A stretch of DNA of 64,000 bases from Temnopleurus reevesii (lineage: Eukaryota > Echinodermata > Echinoidea > Temnopleuroida > Temnopleuridae): the NCBI GenBank assembly GCA_036244855.1, contig BQKZ01000412.1, positions 23,422 through 87,421 on the forward strand, written 5' to 3'. The position numbers were made by a program, and so were the translations under genes. Every line of letters begins with the position of its first letter. Position 1 is the stretch's first letter. Shown piece after piece: positions 34,817-45,485 of this stretch. Below the pieces are notes generated by a model. That model made no database searches. It worked only from the letters and a program-made list of their open reading frames with translations, and had not been told where the DNA came from.

Positions 34817-36130
34817 AACTATAAATTTGTAACAGATCGAGCCGCACAGATTTTGATTTTGCCAAGGCATAGTATTTGTGATTAAGTTGATCTTTTCACA
34901 AAATTATGCATTTCAATTTGAATTATCAATCATAAATTAATGTATTTAATGTGATCATTATTCGTGCGGTTAAATGCTTCAAATGACATAATTTATGCAG
35001 ATTCTATCATTAGTGCTCATGTTCAAGTACTTATATAAATAACCAGACACAAGCACCGTTTAGTGAATCACCGCTTAAAATAAAAAAAAAGTCGTTCCAG
35101 TATTTTAAGTGGCACATCAAATTATTAGACAAGCAATTTAAATCGATGGTATTGTACTGTTGATGAACACTCAAAATGTTATCGGTGGCATGAAAACGCT
35201 ATCAATACAGCATTAAGTTATCCATATTACCATCGATTTACGACTGATAATTAAACGGGTGAAATAATAATATTCATAATAATAATTTAAAGATTTACAT
35301 TGAGCAATTTATATATGTACATACTCATTTGCGAATTACAAAATTACCCGGTCATAGCCTAGCTGCCGAGTAGGAGCTCTTGCATTTAAAGAAATAAATT
35401 CCTGCAGGTACCCATTCACATCACCTGGGTTGAGTGAAGCAGTTCGATCCGTGCAATTAGTAAATTACAAGTTCTTTAGAATGGCAAGATTAGAATCCCA
35501 GCTCCTGGTATTGTTCAAAACAGCAACAGTAGATTTAATCCCTCCCTGAATCTTCTGGGCGCACTCTTCCCCATCATGTCCATATTCAGATGGTAGGGGT
35601 ACTAAAATGAAGCTTTAAAGAGGCACTCTTCTTAACACATCCTCACACATCTCCAGCAGCGTCCAAAGGAGGTGCGTGGGCACTTTTATTTCTTTTGTTT
35701 CACCCATAACTGCATAAGGTTTTGTTCAGCTCAGATTCTGATTTACTGATCACTCTGTTTCTCGATCACCAAGAAAGTTACAAACGGAACATTATTTTGT
35801 TTTCAGAATTTGTTACTCGCACAGCAAGCAACGAAATATGCTTACAATATTGCCAAACGTTTATATTGGTTGAAAAAGACCACAACCATAAAACCTTGTC
35901 ATCACTTCCGGGGTTTTGTTTTGCCTCTACTGTCCATTTCCGATCTTGTAATTCAAGGTTCACTTCTTGGATAACCTTTTGACAATGCCTCTCGCGACCT
36001 GGTTGTGTCAATAAATGTGGCTGAGACGAGACTAACCTTACGAGCGATGCAATCGCGAGTTTGTCTGAAACAAGACTAGAATGGCTGTAACCCCGGGTGA
36101 ACGCGCGAGGCGAAGCGACTTGTCGCTATA
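34817..36130. other. Intergenic DNA with a SINE fragment
   Basis: No gene is supported. At about 35380-35450, AAATAAATTCCTGCAGGTACC, then CATTCACATCACCTGGGTTG, matches the body of the SINE at 37639-37926 (about 37765-37810); it is a fragment. The rest shows nothing recognisable. Confidence 0.5.
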
Positions 36131-36131
36131 T

Positions 36132-36400
36132 TTCATCTAGCATGAAATATGAAAAATACAAAATATGAAAATATAATGAATGGACTGCGCGGGACCACAA
36201 AAGAAAAATTATTATGGGCGATGATACTTAGAATTCACAATAGACAACAAAATATTGATGACTTAAGAATATATAAAACAATATAAGTAGCAGTATACAG
36301 GAACACATTTGCCTAGCAAATCTGAAGGGGAACAACGAGATATAGAATATGTAGACTCATACAAAGCACATACACACAAACCCACACAAACTGAGACAGC
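36132..36400. repeat. Dispersed repeat, copy A (empty site)
   Basis: ATCTAGCATGAAAT, then GGACCACAAnAGAA, then ACAATAGACAACAAAATA, then TTTGCCTAGCAAnTCTGAAG, then AGAATATGTAGACT and a CA-rich end. The same series of blocks makes up copy B at 37529-38065. Copy A lacks the 288-bp SINE present in copy B. No coding capacity. Confidence 0.75.
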
Positions 36401-37528
36401 CAGAGCCAGCAGTGTTCAACGATTAGTCTTGATTATCAGTCGCTTTGTGTCAAATGCAAAAGTCCGAAAAGCATGTCGATGTGGCCTTGTTTAAAGGCTA
36501 CTTCTAGGTAGGTTCTATGACTCACACAACCCGTCAAAGCGCTCTCAAATACTCGCAAATAATACGAGAGGAAATATCAAGAATTGAGTCCCTCAATTTC
36601 TGTTGAATATTACCATGGAAAGTATTTTAAGCATATCCCGATACAAAATTTCAGCATATCCAAAAGAAATTAATTCATGTTCATTATTATACATGCACAC
36701 ACGTTTATAACTTTCATCGAAAAAGATAGCCGTCATTGAGTTTACTTTGTAACATATTTAGTTCTCACGCTCCTTTTAAAATATCGAAATTATAAGGGGC
36801 TAAATTTGAACTTTTTGAAACATATTTATACATGTACATGCAGTTAAAATCAACATGCTGTTATCTACTATAAAATAATGTATACAATGGTTAAAATATT
36901 ATTTCTATCGGTGTATGTACAGTGTGCTTTTTGCTTCCTGTGTCTCAATGAAGACACACTGCATGACTGGGCATGGCATAACATATTAGAGGAGTCGCAC
37001 CTGCTAACACTCCTACACATATCGATCGAACTATGCTGATATGTTTAATACATCGAAGACACCATCTCGACGCAGAGAATGGATCCCCAGACCAATACGA
37101 ATCCGTTTAGAACAACACCAAATTAACATGTCAAATAATAATGTTAAGCAAATAAAATAGATGAAACGAGGAGATTCAACAAATTTTCACAAATTTACCA
37201 AATACTGCGAATGATTTTCTTGTTGCGAGCACCAGGCATATGCCAAGAATTATGTAAATTAGGGTTTCACATACAATGATATGATACTTTTGTTCAAATG
37301 CAATGTTCAAGATCCCCACTCACATATTCATGACAGATTGTTGTGCAAAGATAGGCATAGTTTGTAGAAAAGTACTTTGTTTAACGTCATAGTAATGGTT
37401 GAGCTTGATGTTTGTGCACATTGGCATTTTCGCCTTTTGACCGTAGCATAACTGTCCGGATTATTCAATTTGATTCAATTCAGTTTATTCACCAATTCAT
37501 TGCATAGAAATTCTCATCATACACATAC

Positions 37529-38055
37529 TCATCTAGCATGAAATGTGAAAATACAATGATTGGGTTGGGACCACAAGAGAAGCAGAGCTTGTGTTGGGGC
37601 CCAAGAAGTATTATTACAGGAGATAATACTTCACAATAATAATGAACGGCTTCTACATGGCGCTTATCAACTCTTCATTAGAATTCTATAAGCGCTCTAC
37701 AATTGCAGCATTATTACCCTGGCCTTTAGCAGTGCAGCTATCAGGCGCATCAGCTTTTTCAAGGAATAAATTCCTACCAGGTACCCATTCACCTCACCTG
37801 GGTTGAGTGCAACACAATGTGGATGAATTTCTTGCTGAAGGAAAGTGACGCCATAGGTGGGATTCGAACCTACAGCCCTCTGGAAGGCGAGAGTCAGAAC
37901 CACTACAATACTGACTACGGCGCCTCCAATAGACAACAAAATAATAACTACTTACAGATACACAAAACAGTATAAATAGCAATATAGAGAAACAAATTTG
38001 CCTAGCAATTCTGAAGAAAATAAAATAGATACAGAATATGTAGACTAATACAGAG

Positions 38056-38100
<45 letters not shown>
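37529..38100. repeat. Dispersed repeat, copy B (filled site)
   Basis: Paralogous to copy A, with the same block order and similar ends (a CA microsatellite at 38055-38100). It is interrupted between 37639 and 37926 by the tRNA-derived SINE. Just upstream (37460-37520) is AATTCAATTCAGTTTATTCA, resembling the repeat tail in COMMD4 intron 4. Confidence 0.75.
37639..37926 (-). mobile_element. tRNA-derived SINE, full-length, with target duplication
   Basis: A 288-bp insertion flanked by CAATA on both sides (37634-37638 and 37927-37931). Copy A at 36240 shows the uninterrupted sequence TTCACAATAGACAAC. On the minus strand the element starts with a tRNA-like head (GGAGGCGCCGTAGTC, then a perfect B-box GGTTCGAATCC), followed by a body with AACCCAGGTGAGGTGAATGG. 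It ends with GCGC-containing sequence and a short ATTATTAT tail. The A-box is degenerate. These are the hallmarks of a LINE-mobilised SINE. Confidence 0.8.
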
Positions 38101-38298
38101 ACTCATTCACATGAAAACTACTAGCAGTTAAAATGAATTTATAGCTTCGTGGATTGTTTTTCAACATTTCATCAAGATATGTACGACACATTTGTGTAAA
38201 TATGTACAATGATGTAGTTGAATTAATACTTAAAGGTAAGTTATTCCATTCCTTAATACAAACGGTATAACAGATTGTATATTAAATATAGTCTGGCC

Positions 38299-38811
38299 AT
38301 TAAAGCCTATGTATAGTTTTGGTAAAGATTAAGAAATAAGAATTTTTGTGGGATGTTTATCATGACATACATGCGTATATCTTACACGAATTTTGAGACC
38401 GTAGCATATTTTTTAACAAACTGATTCTTTTTTTTTTAATTTGAATTTGATCGTTGTATCATATTTAGTGCCCTCTCTTGCTTATAACAATATTTTGCTT
38501 GTTATTAGGCATATGCAAAGATATTTCCGAGATTGACAATCGAATCATAAAAAGGTATAACACAACAAAAAAAATATGAAATTTTCATCCAATTTTGTGT
38601 ATGACAAGTATTTCTTTATCAAGAAAGAGAGTATTGAGACTGAAATATTTTGCAAACTTATGGTTATAACTTTTCCAAAAACTCATTCATTTTTCACACA
38701 ATCTTTTGTGCAAACATGTTCATGATACAGTATTGAATTTTATTTAGATTTGGAGACAAAATTTTGGGATAGAAATATTTGCTTTTACCAAAACTTTACT
38801 TAGGCTTTAAT
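38299..38811. mobile_element. MITE-like element, 513 bp
   Basis: The left end is ATTAAAGCCTATGTATAGTT followed by TTGGTAAA. The reverse complement of the right end is ATTAAAGCCTAAGTAAAGTT followed by TTGGTAAA. The roughly 28-bp terminal inverted repeats differ at two positions. The interior has no ORF. The terminal word AGTTTTGGTAAAGA recurs in invertebrate MITEs. The target duplication is unclear. Confidence 0.65.
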
Positions 38812-39603
38812 AACATAACTAAAGAGACACTTATAACATACATTGAATAAAGAACATTTCAGTTGTTGCTGATTTTGAGAAGTATGGCACCGGCTGAAAT
38901 TTGGCGCGTCCTATAGTGACAAGCAAGAAAAAAAGGGCCTCAACAGCAATGTTATGCCCCGACAAGCTGAAAATCCCCGAAACTTTTGCACCCATTCAAA
39001 TTTACCACCCAATCTCTCATCCCCCAGCCCACAGCCATGCTGCGCGCAATGTATAGAACCTTCGTAAAGGTGAATGAATAAGCTTTACATTGATATAATA
39101 TCAGTATTAGCACGATATTTTTCCGAAAAATAAAGTCGATCACCATTTCAATGGTTCTTTGTAATGCTATTCAAATCGTAACCGGTTTGTCATTGTTGTG
39201 TCCGCATATTCACGTTCTATTCACGGCGAACGGATCTATTCTCCTTCGACCGACTTTATTTTTTCGAAAATAGTTTATATCGCGTTTATAATAATATAAT
39301 GATGATAATATAGTTACCAGAGAGGTTTAAATGACTAAATTTCTTTTTCAAAATGGTAGTTTGCTTTCTTATTGCACATATGGTTAAAAAAAAGTATGTG
39401 TAAACATAGACATAGGATCCATGATGTATACAATACGACCTCATTACCAACAATTTTATAGTTGCTAATCATTTATGACGACAAGTTTTCTTCATAAATT
39501 ATTATGCACGTATGTTCTATAATCCTCTCGTCATGACCATTGGGACTAGAATAGAATAGGCGCAGACATTTTGAAGACAGAAATGTATATTGCCTGTATT
39601 TAA
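38812..39603. other. Intergenic DNA
   Basis: I see no gene or clear repeat. A TTTTTCGAAAA/TTTTCGGAAAA pair around 39120-39275 flanks about 150 bp with AATAAAGTCG and CGACTTTATT as inverted words, possibly the remnant of another foldback element. Confidence 0.35.
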
Positions 39604-40293
39604 CCGGGGGGGGGGGGCGGATTCCGCCGCCTCCCCCCTCAACATTTTTTCAAATATCTCCCACACGCGCCAAACATTTTTCACGACGCGTCATGATTTT
39701 TTACTTTCAAGTATCGCGCAACTTTTGAGACCAAATTCGTCGCGCCCGCGCATATCGTTTTTGTTCCACGCCCATTTGAAAAAAAATTCGTCAACCCCAA
39801 AATTGCTCAAAAACGTGATTTTGTGTACAAAGTCAATGCAAATTGTGTTTTCACTAAAATATCATAAAAACTTCAATATTTTTACTTTAAATGGCTCAAA
39901 TTAATCTATTTTTGCAGCATTTTGCCTCAAATAATATCTGCAACACATATCAGTAAAAATAACAACAAAACAAAAGGTAAAAAACAAAGAAATACATAAG
40001 AAATTCGTAAAACAATGAAATACATAAGAAATTAATTTCGATAATAAATTTTTTGAACAAATTTGTAGAGAATGCTAAAAGGAATATTTTCAAAAAGAAA
40101 TCAGCTCAATTGGAGATTTAATTAGTGATTAAGAGCCCAAAAACTTATTTTATGCATAAATTAGCATATTTAATTATTTCAACAATTCTTTTGAAAAGGT
40201 AACCGCAAGCATCATACGTGCCAATTTTCGTCGCGTTCGCGCGTTGTACGGCCGAGATCTGATGGGGGGCGGAATCCGCCCGCCCCCCCCCGG
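39604..40293. mobile_element. Element with GC-rich palindromic termini, about 690 bp
   Basis: The left terminus has CCGGGGGG(n) then GGCGGATTCCGCC. The right terminus read in reverse complement has CCGGGGGG(n) then GGGCGGATTCCGCC. The interior near both ends is rich in CGCG words (CACGCGCC, GACGCG; on the other side CGCGTTCGCGCG), while the middle is very AT-rich. No ORF. This fits a non-autonomous DNA transposon, but a satellite-like repeat is possible. Confidence 0.5.
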
Positions 40294-40298
40294 CTGTG

Positions 40299-40374
40299 NN
40301 NNNNNNNNNNNNNNNNNNNNNNNNNNNNNNNNNNNNNNNNNNNNNNNNNNNNNNNNNNNNNNNNNNNNNNNNNN
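40299..40374. other. Assembly gap (76 N)
   Basis: The gap directly follows the poly-C/GC-rich right terminus of the element at 39604-40293, which may have blocked sequencing. Confidence 0.97.
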
Positions 40375-42149
40375 CCTGATTAGGGTTAAGATATTGTCAG
40401 TGGAAAAGACAATTTGACGATTTTGTTTCTTTTATTGAGATAAAGATATTTCATTAATGAATAAACATAAGATATTATTTTGCTCAATAAATAAGAAAAT
40501 TGATAAGATTGATACGATTAATATTTATTCTTACTTGCAATGTGTCAAAGTAAATACTGAATATGCAAAATAGTTCATTTTTGGCATATCGCCTTTGACA
40601 TCGGCGACATTGAAAAACTGCAAATTTCACATTTTTAATAAAATATCGAATTTCGATATATTTTTTGTCAGCAACAAGATTTTATCATCATAAATAATGA
40701 ATCTTCTGATTAATATTTCAATTAATATGATGGAACGTCTCTTCTATTTAAATTTAAAATTTACTTTCTATGATCGACACCGAATGGTCTACTATGTTCG
40801 ATTTGGTATGCTCGGTGGATGGGCAGTCCGCGGCGTGCTATAACAATTCAATTATCCGATTGTATACACACACTAATCTATGCCGATGAAAGGCAGAGGG
40901 TAACGGTAGACATCACCATTAATAAAATATTTCACAGAAACGTATTGAAATTTACAGGCCTATCAAAAGGAGGTCTTTTGAAACGTGGCTATTACAGATT
41001 TATTTGTGTTCGTGCAACGCAACCCGTTTTTTTTATTTAAATATAAATAATAATTAAATAATTTATATAGCGCAGTATACTCTACTGCGCTGTGATGTTA
41101 GGGTCTGTGGATATTGTTACAAAAATAATGCATAAAGGTACAAGATATTATTGAAAAACTTCGAGAAATAAATGAGTTTTCAACAAGTTTTTAAAAACCA
41201 CTACAGACATGACAGATGGAGATGATCATATTTTTATTGGCAATTTGTTGATTGTCAATTTCATGAAAACACAAAAGAAACCGCGCGATAAATGTTTGAT
41301 TTATGAAAATCACCAACCTGTACAATTTATTGAGTCATTATAAATGTCTATGTTTTGGTATCTAGTTTAAAAAACACATCTTGCTGAAGAAATATAAGAA
41401 ATGAGATATGAAACCACAAACAACATTGTAAAATGTGTTGTGAAATGTAACTTACGGTGTTAAAATTTACCGTTTTCTTCCAACATCTGGAAGAAGTTTT
41501 CTGGTAACTGAGAAGAATCCTCCTTGATTCCTTGTCCCATTAGTATGTGATATTGTTATCGATGTTGTTATTGATGAGGTATCATTACACGATTTCTGTA
41601 CTAAGTTTGATAATATTATGAGATACGATAACATTTGTTTGTGTTTGTTTTGTATTTTATAAATATGTGTTATATGTGTTATCATGAATGGAGAATAAAA
41701 TAATTATTGAAAAAAAAAATGATTTGGCATTCCAAAGAGACCTCACTCTTTCATCTTTTTGGTAGCATTGATGCAAGTCTACGGGAACAATTTTTATTTT
41801 GAGCAAACTGAGAATGAGATGATGACTACAATAAGATACAAAACATAAAGGCATTATATGTTTAATTGTAACAAACTGATAAACCATTAACTAGTCACAA
41901 TAACCAAAATATAATTATTCGCAACGGAGTGGGTGGGGCGGCTTCCAAGAATGAACAAAAGCTCTTTCAATAGGTATTGATTAAGGTGCGAGGTGCGTTG
42001 TCGTTGCAGAAATATTTTGCGGAAAAGCACACCTTGAGCCCAAAACCCTCATCGGTCTGTAGTCTTTTGAAGATTATACGTTTCCGATTGTTTATTAATA
42101 TTCATTATGCTAATAAGGAGTGCGCAGAGACGGTACTCAAAAGCAACAC
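40375..42149. other. Intergenic DNA with TATAGCGC module
   Basis: No gene is supported. At about 41048-41090, AATAATTTATATAGCGCAG, then TATACTCTACTGCGCTG, is another TATAGCGC module and forms a short hairpin (CAGTATACTCTACTG). The 130-residue open frame at 41977-42369 overlaps the hairpin at 42150 and has no protein-like features. Confidence 0.5.
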
Positions 42150-42235
42150 GGAAGCAACACGACTCAACACGACTCTTTGTTCGGAGGCAGTTAACTGTGA
42201 ATTAACAAAGAGTAGTGTTGAATCGTGTTGCTTCC
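42150..42235. repeat. Strong hairpin, 32-bp arms, 22-nt loop
   Basis: The left arm 42150-42181 starts GGAAGCAACACGACTCAACA. The right arm 42204-42235 is its reverse complement except at two positions (30 of 32 pair). The size is in the range of a microRNA precursor or a very short MITE. GCAACAC also occurs just outside the left arm at 42142. Confidence 0.7.
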
Positions 42236-43770
42236 TGGGTGACCCGGGCCTAAGGGGAAGCGAGCGCTATGCCAAATGCATCAAATGTATGGGTGCCTCT
42301 ATTCAGTGTTCTACTGTCCATGGTAGTTCGAGCAAACGTGATACTGATCTTATTTTCTATGCAGAATAACGGAAAAGGTAATTCTTTCCGTCTGCTCGTG
42401 TCATTGTGAAAGGTTGAATGAGAAATTAACTGATTGTGTCCTCCTTCTTGTCATGTTCATTGTGAAGGGCTCGTTGCTTACAATCGTCTAATGCTGACGT
42501 GACACTCCTGTCGGGTACCAAAAAATTAAATTAGGCGTACACTGTATAGTAATAGACATGTCTAGGTTCGAGACATGCAGTAAAAATTCACCTAGCTAAA
42601 GGGTTGAGAGAATTTAAACCAAAAATCTGGTCAGATGACAATTTTACAGAGTAAAATTCATAATTTGATGAAGTGATATGCTACTGCCGTGCTTATAAAA
42701 AATAACGATAAAATATCACAGATTATGCGGCAAGCTAATCTACCGTCAATTAACAGCCCCGTACAACATATCGCTTTATCTTTTTATACCCAAACTCTAT
42801 GTATATTGTTCATTTTCGTTATATGTTTTAAATGTATCGTATGTACATCTTGTGGCTACAGCTAATAAGACTTTTGTCTTCCCAGCTGTCACCTCATTCT
42901 TTTACATTTTTTCTTGACCCTATATGTATGCTTTTTAATTTGAATGAAATAAATTGAATTGAATTTGATATGAAATAAGTCGATAAGTCTATTCTATTTC
43001 GGACACAAACACATTCAACACAAAAAGTACAATTATATAAAAGGTATATATAATCGACTGACGACAAACAAAAATGAAATGACATCATACCCCAACTAGT
43101 AGCTTCGCTTCTAATCTAATCCATAAAAAAATAGTTGACTAGACCCATTTATGATTAGATTACATTAATCAAAGAAGGAGGAAGAGGTTAGGAAACGGTG
43201 TGTTTTCGTGTGACACGGGACTACGATGAAGTTGACCATGATCCTATTAAACTATATGAAGATAACCTTAAGATAATGGTGATATCATGCTTATAATTAT
43301 AGAATACAAAACAGTTGAATAAGAGTGCGAGAAAACATGACATAAAACACCCTGTTCTCAATCTGTTAGATTGTGATGAAAGCCTTGACTTCATATGAAA
43401 ATACACCTCGATTATGAATTTTCCGGCATGATAATTGGCCCCTCTGACAACAACTTGAGTTAAATTATATAACTGTAATGCGTTTGATTCGCTTTCTGAT
43501 TATGAAAGTGCGTTCAAATTCTTATTACTAAATAAACCTTAATTTTGTAAGATAAGTACAACACTGTCACTGACTGGAAATCTAGTTTGCAGTCATAACA
43601 ATCGGCCAAGGAAATGCTTTCTGTTCAGAACACATCCATTACTCTTTAGCTGCAGACGAGGAATGTGCTATTGATGTGCAAATTCACTATGCGGAAACCT
43701 ATTTTACACCGGTATATAGGAAGATGCTCCAAAGAGAGTGCGCATGCTCGGAAGTGATCGCTTCCAGCAT
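42236..43770. other. Intergenic DNA upstream of HDC
   Basis: No gene is supported. A small inverted repeat TAATCTAATCCATAAA/TTTATGATTAGATTA lies at about 43112-43162. Nothing else stands out until the HDC promoter. Confidence 0.45.
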
Positions 43771-43773
43771 GTG

Positions 43774-43834
43774 ATTGGCCAATGAAGTGACGCCCCATCT
43801 GACTTCCCTGCTCTCGCTTCCTAAAACTATAAAT
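43774..43834 (+). promoter_or_regulatory. Probable HDC core promoter (CCAAT, CRE half-site, TATA)
   Basis: ATTGGCCAAT, a palindromic double CCAAT box, lies at 43774-43783. TGACGCC (CRE half-site TGACG) follows at 43788. TATAAAT follows at 43828-43834, with spacing normal for a pol II promoter. Transcription would begin near 43855-43865, about 680 bp before the HDC start codon, provided there is no intron in the leader. Confidence 0.55.
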
Positions 43835-43900
43835 CCAATCTGCGCTTTATAGCTTTTTGCGAATTGAGTCCAATCTATCGCAACATTTGCTACCCAGCAA

Positions 43901-44029
43901 ATGTTTGTTAGAAATTACGAATCTGGGAACAAAGGAGAAAGAGTAAAATATCTGAACAGTGGTGAAAAACTTCAGTCGAAACGCAAATTGAACATTTCAG
44001 CTGCATTTGTCTCACACGAGCGCCAGTAG
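43901..44029 (+). other. Upstream ORF (42 codons) in the HDC leader
   Basis: ATG at 43901 opens a 42-residue frame ending TAG at 44027-44029 (begins MFVRNYESGNKGERV, ends SHERQ). If the TATA box at 43828 sets the transcript start, this is the first ATG of the mRNA. A second very short uORF starts near 44112. Such uORFs commonly reduce translation of the main frame. It depends on the leader being unspliced. Confidence 0.4.
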
Positions 44030-44542
44030 AAGCGTTGATCTTGACAACCCAAGTTTTTTATCATAGTGATAGTGCTTGGCCTACCATTTTAGACCGCTCC
44101 ACGTTTTCAATATGTGTTCGTCGAACCAAACATGATTGTCCGACCTCTTTCTCACGTCACTTCCATCTTGTTACATTTGTATTTAAGAGAACGTGCGCTG
44201 AAGCATTTTTAATAATAGTACATTTTGTTTCCCGAGCCATTACGATAATTGAAATGCGTTTGGATTGCTCCCGGCAAAGACGCATAACGGCGATAAGTTA
44301 AACGCAACAATACATGACACCCATTGCATCCGATCAAATTCCATTCCGACATTACTTTATGAAAACTGTTCAACTGTGACTATTGTGGACGAAACGGTGC
44401 ATTGATTTGAGAACAGTGGAAAATCCCAATCCATCGGACATTGGTGTAAGCTGTGTGGAGGAGTCATTGGCATTAGAAGGGTAGATGACACCATATTGAT
44501 ACCAAGTCGCTCATGTAACTCACAAGTGTACACTACTCAACT

Positions 44543-45445
44543 ATGGATGTTGAGGAATATCGGAGGAGAGGTAAGAGAATCAGAAAATATTTTATAAAGT
44601 AGTCAACTCCATATATTATCAAATCACAAATGGCTAGTTTGATATTATTTATACACACTTTTTTTCTTGCTAACGCATGAGATTTCATAATTTGTTAGTA
44701 ACAATTTAACTATATACAATATTTGGAATGGATCCAGTTTGCGTATAATTTTGTGGCTTAGTTGGGCAAGCAATGGGAAATGATTTGGGTTGTATTGGTA
44801 CGTATAAAATTGCATCTGCATATGAATAGGCCTATTGAAAGTTTTTTTTTTGCCCATTGAGATCATGGACTCGGCAAACACAAATGTCTTTTTGAATAGA
44901 ATTTTCAGAAATAAAACAATTCCTTTTTCACAAAAGACAATCACAGGACCTAGCAAAACGTGTAACATGTCCTAATAAAGGCTGGATATTGGCCAGAAAA
45001 TTCTTGTTTTGATTAAGAAAGTAACATCAGACCCACAGAAAAAAATGAAGTAAATCGGACAATGAATAAGAAAATTATGGGTATTTAAAATTTATAATTG
45101 ACCAGTGATTTTCATAGAAATATGTAAAATTCGGTCACGTGTTATGACGTATACCATGCACCTTTCGGCTGGTATCATATAACTTATCATTTTCGAAAAT
45201 CAGGTTTTAACCCATAAATGCATATTGAAAAAAGGTTTAATTGATAAGCGTACCTGCACCCATGTTTTATATTTAACAATAGCATAGAATAAACTCCCAG
45301 CAGAGAAGTAGATGACGTACGTCATAACATGTGACAAAAATTTACTGTTAAAAAAATCACTGTCAAGTTTTAAAAAGGTACTGTCTTATTTCTTGTCTCC
45401 ATTATTTTATTTGTACATGTTTCTGACACAACGAAGCATTTTAAA

Positions 45446-45485
<40 letters not shown>

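Noticed and set aside
41977..42369. 130-residue open frame
   Set aside because: It overlaps the 32-bp-arm hairpin, has no recognisable domain, start context or splice sites, and its composition resembles translated intergenic DNA.
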